DNA from: Microlunatus sagamiharensis
GTDB lineage: Bacteria > Actinomycetota > Actinomycetes > Propionibacteriales > Propionibacteriaceae
Length of the DNA: 64,000 bases
Assembly (NCBI RefSeq): GCF_900105785.1
Contig: NZ_LT629799.1
Location: 682,001 to 746,000, forward strand
Direction: 5' to 3'
The notes under the pieces are model-generated. The model ran no database searches, was not told the DNA's origin, and saw only the letters and a list, made by a program, of their open reading frames with translations. Position numbers and translations under genes: made by a program. Below, one piece after another: positions 41,070 through 50,200 of this stretch (position 1 is its first letter; each line of letters begins with the position of its first letter).

Positions 41070-42002
41070 ATGTTCGGACGCAAGACCGTGGTTGACATGA
41101 TCAACCGCAGCGCCGAGAACGAGAACGACCGGCGCAACTTCCTCAAGAAGGCCGGCCTGACCGGCATGGGCGTCGTCGGCGGGGCCGCGCTGATGGGCTC
41201 CAACGCCACGACCGCCATGGCCGACGACCCGATCAGCGACGGGGCCATCCTCAACTTCGCCCTGCAGCTGGAGTACCTCGAGGCCGAGTTCTACTCCTAC
41301 GCCGTCAACGGCACCGGCATCTCGTCGTCGTTGACCGACGGCAGCGGAAGCATCGGCCGGGTCACCGGCGGGGCGAAGGTGCCGTTCAAGACCAAGGCCA
41401 TCCAGCAGTACGCCGCCGAGATCGCCGGCGACGAGCTCGCCCACGTGAAGTTCCTCCGCACCGCCCTCGGCGGCGCGAAGACGGCCCGACCGAACATCGA
41501 CCTCAAGAGCAGCTTCACCAAGGCCGCCCAGGCGGCCGGGCTGATCGGGGCCGGGCAGAGCTTCAACCCCTTCGCCGACGAGGACAGCTTCCTGCTCGGC
41601 GCCTTCATCTTCGAGGACGTCGGCGTGACCGCGTACAAGGGCGCGGCCCCGCTGATCAGCAACAAGACCTACCTCGACGCGGCCGCCGGGATCCTCTCGG
41701 TCGAGGCGTACCACGCCGGGATCGTGCGGACCTCGCTCTTCACCAAGGGGCTGGGCGCGGCCGCGAACAAGATCTCGAACGCCCGTGACTCCCTCGACGG
41801 CAAGACCGACGACGACCAGGGCATCCTGACGTCGTCGGGCACCGCCAACCTCGTGCCGACCGACAGCAACGCCCTGGTCTACGGTCGCACCCCCGGGCAG
41901 GTGCTGAACATCGTCTACCTCAACCCGGGGCAGGTCAGCGAGGGTGGCTTCTTCCCCAACAGCGTCAACGGCACCATCCGCGTCAGCACCAGGAACAGCT
42001 GA
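41070..42002 (+). CDS. Tat-exported ferritin-like protein
   Basis: The 310-residue protein carries a twin-arginine-type signal (NDRRNFLKKAGLTGMG, about residues 18-33, cleavage after TAMA). A four-helix ferritin-like (ferritin_2/desiccation-related) domain follows: ILNFALQLEYLEAEFYSYAV, EIAGDELAHVKFLRTAL, FNPFADEDSFLLGAFIFEDVGVTAYKGAAPLI and GILSVEAYHAGIVRTSLF. The spaced Glu/His residues could hold two metal ions. Related proteins are linked to desiccation and oxidative-stress survival. ATG 41070 follows ACGAGGAG. It converges on a SigK-like sigma gene across a strong hairpin; co-regulation is possible but not shown. Confidence 0.87.
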   Translation: MFGRKTVVDMINRSAENENDRRNFLKKAGLTGMGVVGGAALMGSNATTAMADDPISDGAILNFALQLEYLEAEFYSYAVNGTGISSSLTDGSGSIGRVTGGAKVPFKTKAIQQYAAEIAGDELAHVKFLRTALGGAKTARPNIDLKSSFTKAAQAAGLIGAGQSFNPFADEDSFLLGAFIFEDVGVTAYKGAAPLISNKTYLDAAAGILSVEAYHAGIVRTSLFTKGLGAAANKISNARDSLDGKTDDDQGILTSSGTANLVPTDSNALVYGRTPGQVLNIVYLNPGQVSEGGFFPNSVNGTIRVSTRNS

Positions 42003-42030
42003 CCCCGAGCCCGAGCCGCACGAAGCGAAG

Positions 42031-42063
42031 GAGGTGCACGGCGCGCTCGGCGCCGTGCACCTC
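42031..42063. terminator. 14-base-stem bidirectional terminator
   Basis: GAGGTGCACGGCGC (42031-42044) pairs perfectly with GCGCCGTGCACCTC (42050-42063) around a five-base loop. It lies between the stops of the convergent ferritin-like and sigma-factor genes. Confidence 0.75.
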
Positions 42064-42083
42064 GCTCCCGCGGACGTGCTCCG

Positions 42084-42686
42084 TCAGGCGGCCTGCGCGC
42101 CGAGGTGGTCGCGCAGCGCGGCGACGCCGTCCCGGGTGCGCGTCTTCACGGTCCCCTCGGGGATCCCCAGGATCCCGGCGGCCTCCCGCACCGTGTAGCC
42201 CTGCAGGTAGGTCAGGGTGACCGCGGTGCGCTGCTTCTCCGACAGCCCCCGCACCGCGATCCGGAGCCGGCTCGCCTCGTGCCGGGCGACGCCGAGGTCG
42301 GCGACGTCGGGGGTGCTGGTGTCGCTGCGGTGGAAGTCGCGCTGGTCCCGCAGCCTCGCGCTGGTCTCCGTGCGCACCCGGTCCACCGCCCTGCGGTGGG
42401 TCAGCATGACCAGCCAGCCCAGCACCGGGCCACGCTCGAGGTCGAAGTCCCGCGCGCGCTGCCAGGCGTGGACGTACACCTCCTGCACCACCTCGGCCGC
42501 GTGCTCCGGGGACCGGGTGGTGCGTAGGGCGGTCGCGTGCACCACGGCGACGCTGTGGTCGTACAGGTCGCGGAAGGCGTCGTGGTCCCCGTCCTGCACC
42601 CGGGCCATCAGGGGCGCCAGCCCGGTGCCTCGCGGGTCGGGCCGGTGCGGCGTGGGAGGGCGGGATGATCGCGACGAGGCGGTCAT
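42084..42686 (-). CDS. SigK-like ECF RNA polymerase sigma factor
   Basis: The 200-residue ECF sigma factor has region 2 at about 25-95 (DAFRDLYDHSVAVVHATALRTT, AAEVVQEVYVHAWQRA, LGWLVMLTHRRAVDRVR). Region 4 is at about 135-195 (GLSEKQRTAVTLTYLQGYTVREAAGILGIPEGTVKTRTRDG). It resembles SigK of mycobacteria, which drives fasciclin-type MPT70/83 genes; two fasciclin lipoproteins occur in this window (26369, 44702). No anti-sigma RskA gene is adjacent. ATG 42686 is preferred because residues before it are not sigma-like. A decayed relative lies at 28411. Confidence 0.88.
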   Translation of the reverse strand: MTASSRSSRPPTPHRPDPRGTGLAPLMARVQDGDHDAFRDLYDHSVAVVHATALRTTRSPEHAAEVVQEVYVHAWQRARDFDLERGPVLGWLVMLTHRRAVDRVRTETSARLRDQRDFHRSDTSTPDVADLGVARHEASRLRIAVRGLSEKQRTAVTLTYLQGYTVREAAGILGIPEGTVKTRTRDGVAALRDHLGAQAA

Positions 42687-42874
42687 GGGAAGCCGATCTG
42701 TCAGACGAGCCGGTCCGGCCCCCGAGCCGACCCGACCGACCATGCCACACCGGACGCCGTCCCCGGCCACGGCAGCGCGCGACCGGGACCATCGATGCAC
42801 GATCGTCACCTCCGCCACCTCCGCGCCGTCCGCCGCTCCTGATGACGGCGGCGCTCGCGGGGCCGGGGAGTCGC

Positions 42875-42880
42875 TACCGT
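42875..42880 (+). promoter_or_regulatory. TACCGT -10 box of the CBS-domain gene
   Basis: TACCGT ends six bases before the GTG at 42887, the same hexamer and spacing as before proA. It supports a leaderless message and the choice of the 42887 start over the in-frame ATG at 42842. Confidence 0.5.
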
Positions 42881-42886
42881 GGCCGG

Positions 42887-43336
42887 GTGCGTGCAGGAGA
42901 GATCGCGGAGGAGTACCCCGTCGTCGGGGTCGACGTGCCGGCGCTGGAAGCGGTTCGGCTGCTGTCGGAGCGGCGCCTGCCGGGACTGGTGGTGACGGAG
43001 GTGGACGGCCGGCCCAAGGCGGTCCTGCCGGCCTCGCAGATCGTGCGCTACATCGTGCCCGACTACGTCCAGCGCGACCCGTCGCTGGCCGGGGTGCTGG
43101 GGGAGAAGGCCGCCGACAAGATCGCCCAGCGGCTCGTCAGCGCCACGGTGGGCGACCTCCTGCCGGACCGGCCGCAGGAGCTGCCCCTGCTGCAGGCCGA
43201 CGACACCGTGCTCGAGCTCGCCGCGGTGATGGCACGGCTCAAGAGCCCGCTGTGCGCGGTGCTCGACCACGGGCGCATCGTCGGGGTGGTCACCGCGGCG
43301 CACCTGCTCGAGCTGGTCTGCGGGCCCCTCACCTGA
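42887..43336 (+). CDS. CBS-domain pair protein
   Basis: The 149-residue cytoplasmic protein consists of two CBS motifs. The first is at about 5-55 (YPVVGVDVPALEAVRLLSERRLPGLVVTEVDG), and the second at about 85-140 (LLQADDTVLELAAVMARLKSPLCAVLDHGRIVGVVTAAHLLEL), with a helical linker between. CBS pairs bind adenine nucleotides and tune transporters or enzymes. Its stop shares one base with the ATG of the ArsB/NhaD-type permease, so it is very probably the regulatory partner of that transporter. Confidence 0.85.
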   Translation: MRAGEIAEEYPVVGVDVPALEAVRLLSERRLPGLVVTEVDGRPKAVLPASQIVRYIVPDYVQRDPSLAGVLGEKAADKIAQRLVSATVGDLLPDRPQELPLLQADDTVLELAAVMARLKSPLCAVLDHGRIVGVVTAAHLLELVCGPLT

Positions 43337-44610
43337 TGCTGTGGGTCGCGGTCGTCGTCTTCGTCGTCGTCTACGCCCTCATCGCCTCCGAGAAGGTCAA
43401 CCGGGTGGTGGCCGCCCTGGCCGGGGCGGGCGTCGTCCTCGCCGTGGGCATCGTGGGGCCCGAGCAGGCGTTCTTCTCCGAGGAGACCGGGGTCGACTGG
43501 AACGTCGTCTTCCTGCTCTTCGGGATGATGGTGATCGTCGGGGTGCTGCGCCAGACCGGCGTGTTCGAGTACGTGGCCATCTGGGCGGCCAAGCGCGCCC
43601 GTGGGCGACCCTTCCGGGTGATGGCGCTGCTCTGCCTGATCACCGCCGTCGCCTCCGCCGGGCTGGACAACGTGACCACGGTCCTGCTCGTGGCGCCGGT
43701 GACGCTGCTGGTCTGCGACCGCATCGGGGTCCGACCCGTCCCGTACCTGATCGCGGAGGCGCTCGCCTCGAACATCGGCGGCACGGCGACGCTGATCGGC
43801 GACCCGCCGAACCTGATCGTCGCGAGCCGGGCAGGGTTCACCTTCAACGACTTCCTCGTGAACCTGGCGCCCGTGGTGGCCGTGATGCTCGTCGCCTTCG
43901 TGCTGCTGTGCCGGGTGCTGTTCCGGCGGGACTTCACCGCCGACCCCGACCAGGTCGCCGAGGTGATGGAGCTCGACGAGCGCGAGGCGATCCGCGACCG
44001 GAGCCTGCTGGTCCGCAGCCTCGCCGTCCTCGCGGCCGTGCTGGCCGCCTTCAGCCTGCACCCGGTGCTCCACCTGGAGCCGTCGGTGGTGGCGCTGCTC
44101 GGTGCCGGCCTGCTGGTGGCGATCAGCGGCCTCAGCCCGCAGACCTACCTCGCCGACATCGAGTGGGAGACGCTGCTCTTCTTCGCCGGCCTGTTCATCC
44201 TCGTCGGGTCGCTGGTCGAGGTGGGCGCCGTCGGGCACCTCGCGGACGGGCTGGCGGCGGCGATCGGGGACAGCCCGGTGCGCGGGATGATGCTGCTGCT
44301 CTGGGGGTCGGCGGTGCTGTCGGCCGCGGTCGACAACATCCCCTACGTCGCCACGATGGCGCCGGTGGTGCAGCAGCTCACCGCCGAGGGTCCGCTGGCC
44401 GGGCGCGAGGGCCTGTGGTGGGCCCTGCTGCTCGGGGCCGACCTCGGTGGCAACGCCACGGCCATCGGCGCCAGCGCGAACGTCGTGGTGACGGGCATCG
44501 CCAAGCGCAACGGCCACCCGATCTCGTTCTGGGAGTTCACCAAGTACGGCTCGGTCGTCGCGGTCGTGACGCTGGCGATCGCGACGCCCTACGTGCTGCT
44601 GCGCTACTGA
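43336..44610 (+). CDS. ArsB/NhaD-type ion transporter (IT superfamily)
   Basis: This 424-residue membrane protein has about eleven spans. It has the ion-transporter family hallmarks VVFLLFGMMVIVGVLRQTGVFEY, AGLDNVTTVLLVAPVTLLV and ASNIGGTATLIGDPPN in the first half, and the matching ETLLFFAGLFILVGSLVE, AAVDNIPYVATMAPVVQ and ADLGGNATAIGASANVVV in the second. Members move arsenite, Na+/H+ or dicarboxylates. The nearest named group is the ArsB/NhaD/P-protein branch; the substrate cannot be decided here. It is translationally linked to the CBS protein. Confidence 0.88.
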   Translation: MLWVAVVVFVVVYALIASEKVNRVVAALAGAGVVLAVGIVGPEQAFFSEETGVDWNVVFLLFGMMVIVGVLRQTGVFEYVAIWAAKRARGRPFRVMALLCLITAVASAGLDNVTTVLLVAPVTLLVCDRIGVRPVPYLIAEALASNIGGTATLIGDPPNLIVASRAGFTFNDFLVNLAPVVAVMLVAFVLLCRVLFRRDFTADPDQVAEVMELDEREAIRDRSLLVRSLAVLAAVLAAFSLHPVLHLEPSVVALLGAGLLVAISGLSPQTYLADIEWETLLFFAGLFILVGSLVEVGAVGHLADGLAAAIGDSPVRGMMLLLWGSAVLSAAVDNIPYVATMAPVVQQLTAEGPLAGREGLWWALLLGADLGGNATAIGASANVVVTGIAKRNGHPISFWEFTKYGSVVAVVTLAIATPYVLLRY

Positions 44611-44664
44611 CGCGCCGCGGGTCCGGGGTCGGGTGCAGGCCGGGTCCCTGCTCACCCACGAGCG

Positions 44665-44684
44665 CCGGCGGGTCGGCCCGCCGG
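44665..44684. terminator. Hairpin between convergent transporter and fasciclin genes
   Basis: CCGGCGGG (44665-44672) pairs with CCCGCCGG (44677-44684) around TCGG, a stable tetraloop. It is in the 91-base gap between the converging genes and can terminate both. Confidence 0.6.
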
Positions 44685-44701
44685 TCCCGCGGGGTGGCAC
44701 C

Positions 44702-45379
44702 TCAGCGCGGCACCAGCACCCGGTCGATGACGTAGATCGTCGCGTTCGACGTCCGGATGTTGCCGCAGACGACCCGGGCGTCCCCGTCGACGGTCAGGTC
44801 CGTGCCGGAGCCGGTCACCTCGACCGTCGCCCCGCTGAGGGCCTGGTGGCGACCGACCAGCTCCTCGGGTCCCAGCCGCTCGGGCAGGACGTGCGTCCGC
44901 ACCACCCGCACCAGCGTCGAGCGGTCTCCCAGCAGGCGGGCCGCGTCCGCGCGGCCGAGCCTCGAGAACGCCTCGTCGTCCGGTGCGAGCAGGGTGGCAC
45001 CGTCCTCGCCCTCGAGCTCCTGCACGAGACCTGCCTCCCCGACCGCCCGCCCGAGCCGGGTCAGCGTCGGGCTCTGGGAGAGCGCGTCGACCACGTCGGA
45101 CGCGGACAGCCGCTCCACGTCCGCCTCGTCGTCCCCGAGGATGCGGGAGCACCCGGGGCCGAAGGGACGTGTGCCGGTGGACGCGTCGTCCCGGGACGGG
45201 CTGGGGGTCGTGCCGGACGGCGTCGACACGAGGGAGGGCACGCTGGGCGACGGCGTGACCAGCGAGGTCCCCGGGGACGAGGGGGTCTCGGTGCTCGACG
45301 TGCACCCGACGAGGGCGAGCGGCAGGAGCGCGACCAGGGCACGGGTGCGCGGGACGTGCCCTCCACGGCGTCTGGACAT
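44702..45379 (-). CDS. Fasciclin-domain lipoprotein (second copy)
   Basis: The 225-residue lipoprotein has a basic N-terminus, lipobox ALVGC (Cys26), a Ser/Pro/Thr spacer with RPFGPGCSRIL, and one FAS1 domain (about 85-225). The domain includes TLLAPDDEAFSRL, LVRVVRTHVLPERL and the terminal YVIDRVLVPR. The C-terminal third matches the copy at 26369 almost word for word (TVEVTGSGTDLTVDGDARVVCGN against ITVTGSGEDFTVNGNARVVCGN), so the two are paralogues. ATG 45379 follows AGAGG. It lies about 2 kb from the SigK-like gene, which may regulate it. Confidence 0.9.
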   Translation of the reverse strand: MSRRRGGHVPRTRALVALLPLALVGCTSSTETPSSPGTSLVTPSPSVPSLVSTPSGTTPSPSRDDASTGTRPFGPGCSRILGDDEADVERLSASDVVDALSQSPTLTRLGRAVGEAGLVQELEGEDGATLLAPDDEAFSRLGRADAARLLGDRSTLVRVVRTHVLPERLGPEELVGRHQALSGATVEVTGSGTDLTVDGDARVVCGNIRTSNATIYVIDRVLVPR

Positions 45380-45513
45380 CGGACCTCTTCCGTCGGTGCT
45401 GCCCCGGCCGGACCCGAGCGACGGGCCGCACGGGGGACGCCAGCGTAGACCCGCCGCTGCTCCGGTGGTCCGCGCGCGGCCGGCGTCGGGGCGGGCCGAC
45501 CGCGGCGGGGCGG

Positions 45514-47274
45514 TCAGCGCACCTGCGCCGCGGTGGCGGGCCGCTCGGGCACGGACGGCCCGCCGAAGGCCGCGAGCACGTCGCGGGCCCCGACCCACCC
45601 GACGAGGGTGTCCTGGTCGTCGACGACGGCGACCGCGGGCGCCCCTGCGTCGAGCAGCCGTACGGCCCTGCTCAGCGGCTCGGACACGTGCGCCGACTCC
45701 GCGGGCGAGCAGAGCGACCCCACGTCGGTGTCCTCGCCGGACGCCACCGCGTCCATGATCTCGTGCGCGCTGAGGACCCCGAGGTAGCGGCCGTCCGGGT
45801 CGAGCACCGGCAGCGAACCCGCTCCCGAGGAGGCGAACAGCGCGGCGACCTCGCGCAGCGGGGTGTCGGCGACGACCGACGGGGGCGTCGGACCCATGAC
45901 CGTGCCCAGCGGCTGGCGCGCGAGCCGGGCGTCGGCCGGTTCGTCGATGTCGATGTCGCGGCGCAGCAGCTTGCGGGTGTAGACGGTGTCGTGCGAGACG
46001 AGGTGGCTGATCCCGGTCGCGAGCACGATCGCGAGCATCAGCGGGAGGATGATCGTGTACTCGCCGGTGAGCTCGAAGAGCATCACCACCGCCGTGATCG
46101 GCGCGCGTGCCGCGCCGGCGAAGACGGCACCCATGCCGACCAGGGCGAAGGCGCCCACCGACCCGCCGGCCGACGGGGCGACGGCCTGGACGACCTCGCC
46201 GAACGCCGCGCCGACCATGGCGCCGCAGAAGAGGCTCGGGGCGAAGACGCCGCCGGAGCCGCCGATCCCGATCGTGAGGCTGCAGGCGATGACCTTGCCC
46301 ACCAGCAGGACGAGGAGGAAGGCGATCGCGTACCCGCCGTCGACGGCCCGGCCGAGGACGGGGTAGCCGACGCCGTACATCTGGGGCAGGACCAGCAGCA
46401 GCCCGCCGAGCACCACACCGCCCACCATCGGCCTCAGCCACTCCGGTCCTCGCCAGGCCCAGTCGCAGAGGTCCTCGACGAGGTAGAGCACCCGCGAGAA
46501 GCCCACCCCGGTGAGACCCGCCACGAGCCCGAGCAGCGCGAAGAGGGGGTACTCGACGAGGTGCTCGACGTGGAACGGCGGCAGCGGCAGGAAGGGGACG
46601 TCGCCGAGGAGACCGCGGGCGACGACGCTCGAGGTCACCGAGGCCACGACGACCATGCCGAAGGAGTCGGCGGCCCACTGGCGCAGGATCAGCTCCATGG
46701 CGAAGAACACGCCGGCCAGGGGCGCGTTGAAGGTCGCGGAGATGCCGCCGGCAGCCCCGCAGGCCACCAGCAGCCGGATCCGCCGCTCGTCCAGCCGGCA
46801 GAGCTGGGCCAGCGACGACCCGAGCGCCGACCCGATCTGCACGATCGGGCCCTCACGTCCCACCGACCCGCCGCCGGCGATGCAGAGGGCGCTGGCCGCG
46901 GCCTTGACCGCCGCCACCTGAGGTCGGATGCGGCCGCCGTTGCGGGCGACGGCCAGCATGACCTCGGGGACGCCGTGGCCCCGGGCCTCACGCGCGAAGC
47001 GCTGGACCAACGGCCCGTACACGGCCCCGGCCAGCACGGGGGCCAGCACCACGAACCAGCCGCCGACCCCGGGCAGGTACCCGTGCGCGCGCCCGGGGAC
47101 CGCGGCGTAGTCGGTGTAGCCGGTGAACAGCCGGGTCAGGTTCTCGATCATCAGGCGGAACAGCACCGCGCCGAGCCCGGCGCCGAGCCCGACCAGCAGG
47201 GCCAGCGCCAGCAGACCCAGCCGACGCGAGCGCACCACCCGACCCGCAGGCCCGACCACCGCCACCCTCGCCAC
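45514..47274 (-). CDS. ClC-family chloride channel/antiporter with CBS pair
   Basis: The 586-residue protein has the ClC membrane domain (about 20-430): GGGSVGREGPIVQIGSALGS (the GREGP anion-site loop), GGISATFNAPLAGVFFAMELIL, and GSGGVFAPSLFCGAMVG. A CBS pair follows in the last 140 residues (GTVMGPTPPSVVADTPLREVAALFASSGAGSLPVLDPDG and CSPAESAHVSEPLSRAVRLL). The gating Glu of GREGP suggests exchange rather than pure channel activity. The GTG at 47274 lies 20 bases from a TTGCGC-N2-GCGCAA palindrome, so a repressor bound there would block its transcription. Confidence 0.92.
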   Translation of the reverse strand: MARVAVVGPAGRVVRSRRLGLLALALLVGLGAGLGAVLFRLMIENLTRLFTGYTDYAAVPGRAHGYLPGVGGWFVVLAPVLAGAVYGPLVQRFAREARGHGVPEVMLAVARNGGRIRPQVAAVKAAASALCIAGGGSVGREGPIVQIGSALGSSLAQLCRLDERRIRLLVACGAAGGISATFNAPLAGVFFAMELILRQWAADSFGMVVVASVTSSVVARGLLGDVPFLPLPPFHVEHLVEYPLFALLGLVAGLTGVGFSRVLYLVEDLCDWAWRGPEWLRPMVGGVVLGGLLLVLPQMYGVGYPVLGRAVDGGYAIAFLLVLLVGKVIACSLTIGIGGSGGVFAPSLFCGAMVGAAFGEVVQAVAPSAGGSVGAFALVGMGAVFAGAARAPITAVVMLFELTGEYTIILPLMLAIVLATGISHLVSHDTVYTRKLLRRDIDIDEPADARLARQPLGTVMGPTPPSVVADTPLREVAALFASSGAGSLPVLDPDGRYLGVLSAHEIMDAVASGEDTDVGSLCSPAESAHVSEPLSRAVRLLDAGAPAVAVVDDQDTLVGWVGARDVLAAFGGPSVPERPATAAQVR

Positions 47275-47294
47275 CCCTGCATCGTGCCAGATGC

Positions 47295-47308
47295 TTGCGC
47301 CAGCGCAA
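47295..47308. promoter_or_regulatory. MarR-type operator 1 (TTGCGC-N2-GCGCAA)
   Basis: TTGCGCCAGCGCAA is a perfect palindrome with a two-base centre. It lies between the divergent ClC gene (20 bases from its start) and the MMPL-containing operon (106 bases before 47415). The same 14-base frame recurs in front of the MarR gene and in front of the small membrane protein at 52966. Confidence 0.6.
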
Positions 47309-47414
47309 ACACCGGCCTGGCCGACCGGGGACCTCCCGTCCCTGCACGTAGGGTCTCGCTCACGACGGGCGCGCCGAGACCGACCCGTCTGACCGCTGAG
47401 CGTCGGGAGGGCGA

Positions 47415-47951
47415 GTGGCCGAGGAGGAAGGGCCGGACGCGGGTGCGCCGTCGGCGAGCGAGTCCCACGACGACGAGGGGCTGGGGCACCGCCGGCCCGG
47501 TTCCACGGCGCTGTGGACGAAGATCGTCCTGTTCGCGGCGGGCCTCGTGGTCGGCGTGCTGGTCGTGGGCCTGCTGGACGTGACCACGCCGGACTTCGTG
47601 TCGGCCTCCCGCGCCGGGAGCGGGGGGACCGCCGAGCCGGGGCCGGGGCAGGACCGGACCGTGCCCCCCGGCGCGGAGGTCCGCGTCAACGCCGCCTGCC
47701 TCGGGGTCCTCAACGAGGCCCAGGACGTGTACGCCGTGCTCGGTGACCTCGGCCGCGCGGTCGACGAGGTGGACCTGATGGCGCTCGACGACGTCGTGCG
47801 GCGGCTGCAACCCGTCGAGCCCCGGCTCGCGCGCGACCTGGCGGACTGCCGCGTGGGTGCGGCTGTGGGCGGTGACCCCTCGGACGCGCCGACGGCTCCG
47901 CTCACCACGCCGCCGCCCGTGGTCCCCTCGACGCCCGGCCCGACCCGTTGA
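47415..47951 (+). CDS. Membrane-anchored protein of unknown function (first gene of MMPL operon)
   Basis: The 178-residue product has an acidic cytoplasmic N-terminus, one membrane span (about 33-56), and an extracytoplasmic part. That part has two Cys residues (CLGVLNEAQDVYAVLGDLGRAVDEVD and RDLADCRV) framing a helical segment, then a Pro/Thr-rich tail. I do not recognise a family. The GTG at 47415 follows GGGAGGGCGA. The next gene (MMPL) starts at a TTG overlapping this stop, so they are co-translated; an accessory or periplasmic adaptor role for the exporter is likely. Confidence 0.65.
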   Translation: MAEEEGPDAGAPSASESHDDEGLGHRRPGSTALWTKIVLFAAGLVVGVLVVGLLDVTTPDFVSASRAGSGGTAEPGPGQDRTVPPGAEVRVNAACLGVLNEAQDVYAVLGDLGRAVDEVDLMALDDVVRRLQPVEPRLARDLADCRVGAAVGGDPSDAPTAPLTTPPPVVPSTPGPTR

Positions 47952-50200
47952 CGAGGACGGTCCTCGGGCGCGCGTCGGCACGGGCGGGACGCGCCTACCG
48001 CGCCGCCGTCACGTCCGGACGCTGGGTCGTCGTCGGCGCCTGGCTCCTGCTCGCCACCCTGATCACGCTCCTGGTGCCCTCGCACGGCGGCGGGGGCGGC
48101 GGCTTCGGCGACCTGGTCTCGCCCACGAGCCCGGTGCTGCAGGTCGAGCAGCGGATCCTCGAGCAGTTCCGGGTGCCCGTGCTAACCGGCACGACGCTGG
48201 TCGTGCACCAGCCCGACGGGCTGAGCGTGCTGACCCGCGCCGACTCCGTGCTGTGGGCCCTCGGGACGACGCAGGACGTCCTCGACGCGCCGGGCGGCGC
48301 CCCTCCCGGGTCGATCGAGGCCGCGATCCCGCTGCCCACCGGGCGCTCGGACACCACGGTCACGTACCTGTTCATGTCCGACGGGACGGGTCTGCGCAAC
48401 TCCGTCCGCCTGGGGCAGGAGTACGCGTCGCACTTCAACAACCAGGTGGGCGTGCAGACGTACGTCACCGGGTTCGTCCCCGCCCAGGTGGCCCAGGGCG
48501 AGTACCTGCGCTCACGGCTCCGGCTCTTCGAGATCGCCAGCGTCCTGCTCATCGTCCTCGTCGTCGCGGCCGCCTTCCGCTCGTTGCTCGCCCCGCTGAC
48601 GGTGCTCGCCGTCGCGGGCACCGGCTACGCGGTGTACTTCCCGCTGCTGTCCTCGATCGCCGACCGGCTGGGCTTCGAGGTGCCGTCCCAGCTCGAGCCG
48701 GTGCTGGTGGCCCTGCTGCTCGGGGTCGTCACCGACTACTGCGTGCTGCTCTTCGCCGCCTTCCGCGACGGCCTCGACGAGGGCCGGACCTCCGTGCTCG
48801 CCGCTCGGGGTGCCCTGCGGCGGGAGGGCTCGGTCGTGGCGGTCGCCGGCCTGACGGTGGCCGGGGGGACCATCGCGCTGCTGGCGGCACCGTTCGGCGT
48901 GTTCCGGGGGCTCGGGCCGGCCCTGGCCCTGACCGTGCTGGTCGGCCTGGCCCTGTGCCTGACGCTCACACCGGCCCTCATGACCGTCATGGGCTGGAGG
49001 CTGTTCACGGTGCTCCCGATCCGCGGGTCCCGCCGGGCGGCGACCCGCCGTCGAGCGCGACGACGCCAGGACGGCGACCGCCTCGAGGGTCTCGTGCGCA
49101 GGCTGACGCGACGGGGGCCGGCCGCGGTCGCCGTGCTGATGGTGGTCGCGGTGCTCGGGATCGCCGTCCTGCCGCTCGCCCACGCACGCCTCGACCTCTC
49201 CTTCACGGCGGGCCTGCCCCGCGACGACGGCGTCTACCGGGGCGCCCAGCTCCTGGGTGACGCGGGGCTGCGGGGCATCACGGCCCCCACCGAAGTCCTC
49301 GTCGAGCAGGAGGGGGTCGCGGCGCAGCGCCCCGAGCTGGCGCGGCTGGAGGACGAGCTCGCGCGCCAGCCCGGCGTGGCCCGGGTCATCGGGCCGGCCG
49401 ACCTGCCCTCGGACCGGGCCCGCGGCCTCGTGCTCTCCACCTCCGGCGACGCCGCGCGCTACCTGGTCGTCTTCGACAGCGACCCCCTGGCTGCGAGGGC
49501 CGTCTCCAACGCCCGCCTGCTGCAGCAGCGCGCCGCGGGGCTGGCCGCCTCCTCGGGGCTGCCGGACGCCCGGGTCGCCCTCACCGGGCAGACGTTGATC
49601 GCGGGCGAGGTCGGCCAGCTCACGCGCAGCAGCCTGGAGATCACCCTGCTCGTGGCGATGGCCATCGAGCTGGTCATCCTCGCCCTCTACCTGCGTGCCC
49701 TGCTGGCACCGGTGGTCCTCCTGGCGTGCAGCGTGCTGAGCGTGGCCGCGGCGCTGGGTCTCACGACCTGGCTCTTCCAGGACGTCCTCGGTCAGGAGGG
49801 GCTGACCTTCTACGCGCCGTTCGCCGCCGCGGTGCTGCTCGTCGCCCTCGGCGCGGACTACACCGTCTTCTCGGTCGGCGCGATCTGGAACGAGGCCCGG
49901 CGTCGCCCGATGGACGAGGCGCTGGTCGTCGCGGTGCCGCGGGCCTCCCACGCCATCACGACGGCCGGGGCCATCCTCGCCGCGACCTTCGCGCTGGTCG
50001 CGGTGATCCCGCTCGCGACGTTCCGCCAGATCGCCTTCGCCATGAGCGTCGGTCTGCTGCTCGACACCTTCGTCGTGCGTCCGTTCCTCACGCCCGCGGT
50101 CCTGACGCTGCTCGGACGGCTCGCGCTCTGGCCCCGCCGCGCTCCCCGCGCGGGGCTCTTCCCACCCGACCCGGAACCGGCAGGAGGCAGCCGTGGCTGA
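47948..50200 (+). CDS. MMPL-family (RND) transporter
   Basis: The 750-residue protein has twelve predicted spans in two halves, each led by a large extracytoplasmic loop. The proton-relay helices carry LLGVVTDYCVLLFAAFRDGLDEGR in the first half and LVALGADYTVFSVGAIWNEARR in the second, the Asp-Tyr pairs typical of MmpL proteins. Such pumps export lipids or hydrophobic drugs. The TTG start at 47948 overlaps the upstream stop (TTGA). An LmeA-like gene starts eight bases inside its 3' end. The operon is preceded by a MarR-type operator. Confidence 0.92.
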   Translation: MTRTVLGRASARAGRAYRAAVTSGRWVVVGAWLLLATLITLLVPSHGGGGGGFGDLVSPTSPVLQVEQRILEQFRVPVLTGTTLVVHQPDGLSVLTRADSVLWALGTTQDVLDAPGGAPPGSIEAAIPLPTGRSDTTVTYLFMSDGTGLRNSVRLGQEYASHFNNQVGVQTYVTGFVPAQVAQGEYLRSRLRLFEIASVLLIVLVVAAAFRSLLAPLTVLAVAGTGYAVYFPLLSSIADRLGFEVPSQLEPVLVALLLGVVTDYCVLLFAAFRDGLDEGRTSVLAARGALRREGSVVAVAGLTVAGGTIALLAAPFGVFRGLGPALALTVLVGLALCLTLTPALMTVMGWRLFTVLPIRGSRRAATRRRARRRQDGDRLEGLVRRLTRRGPAAVAVLMVVAVLGIAVLPLAHARLDLSFTAGLPRDDGVYRGAQLLGDAGLRGITAPTEVLVEQEGVAAQRPELARLEDELARQPGVARVIGPADLPSDRARGLVLSTSGDAARYLVVFDSDPLAARAVSNARLLQQRAAGLAASSGLPDARVALTGQTLIAGEVGQLTRSSLEITLLVAMAIELVILALYLRALLAPVVLLACSVLSVAAALGLTTWLFQDVLGQEGLTFYAPFAAAVLLVALGADYTVFSVGAIWNEARRRPMDEALVVAVPRASHAITTAGAILAATFALVAVIPLATFRQIAFAMSVGLLLDTFVVRPFLTPAVLTLLGRLALWPRRAPRAGLFPPDPEPAGGSRG

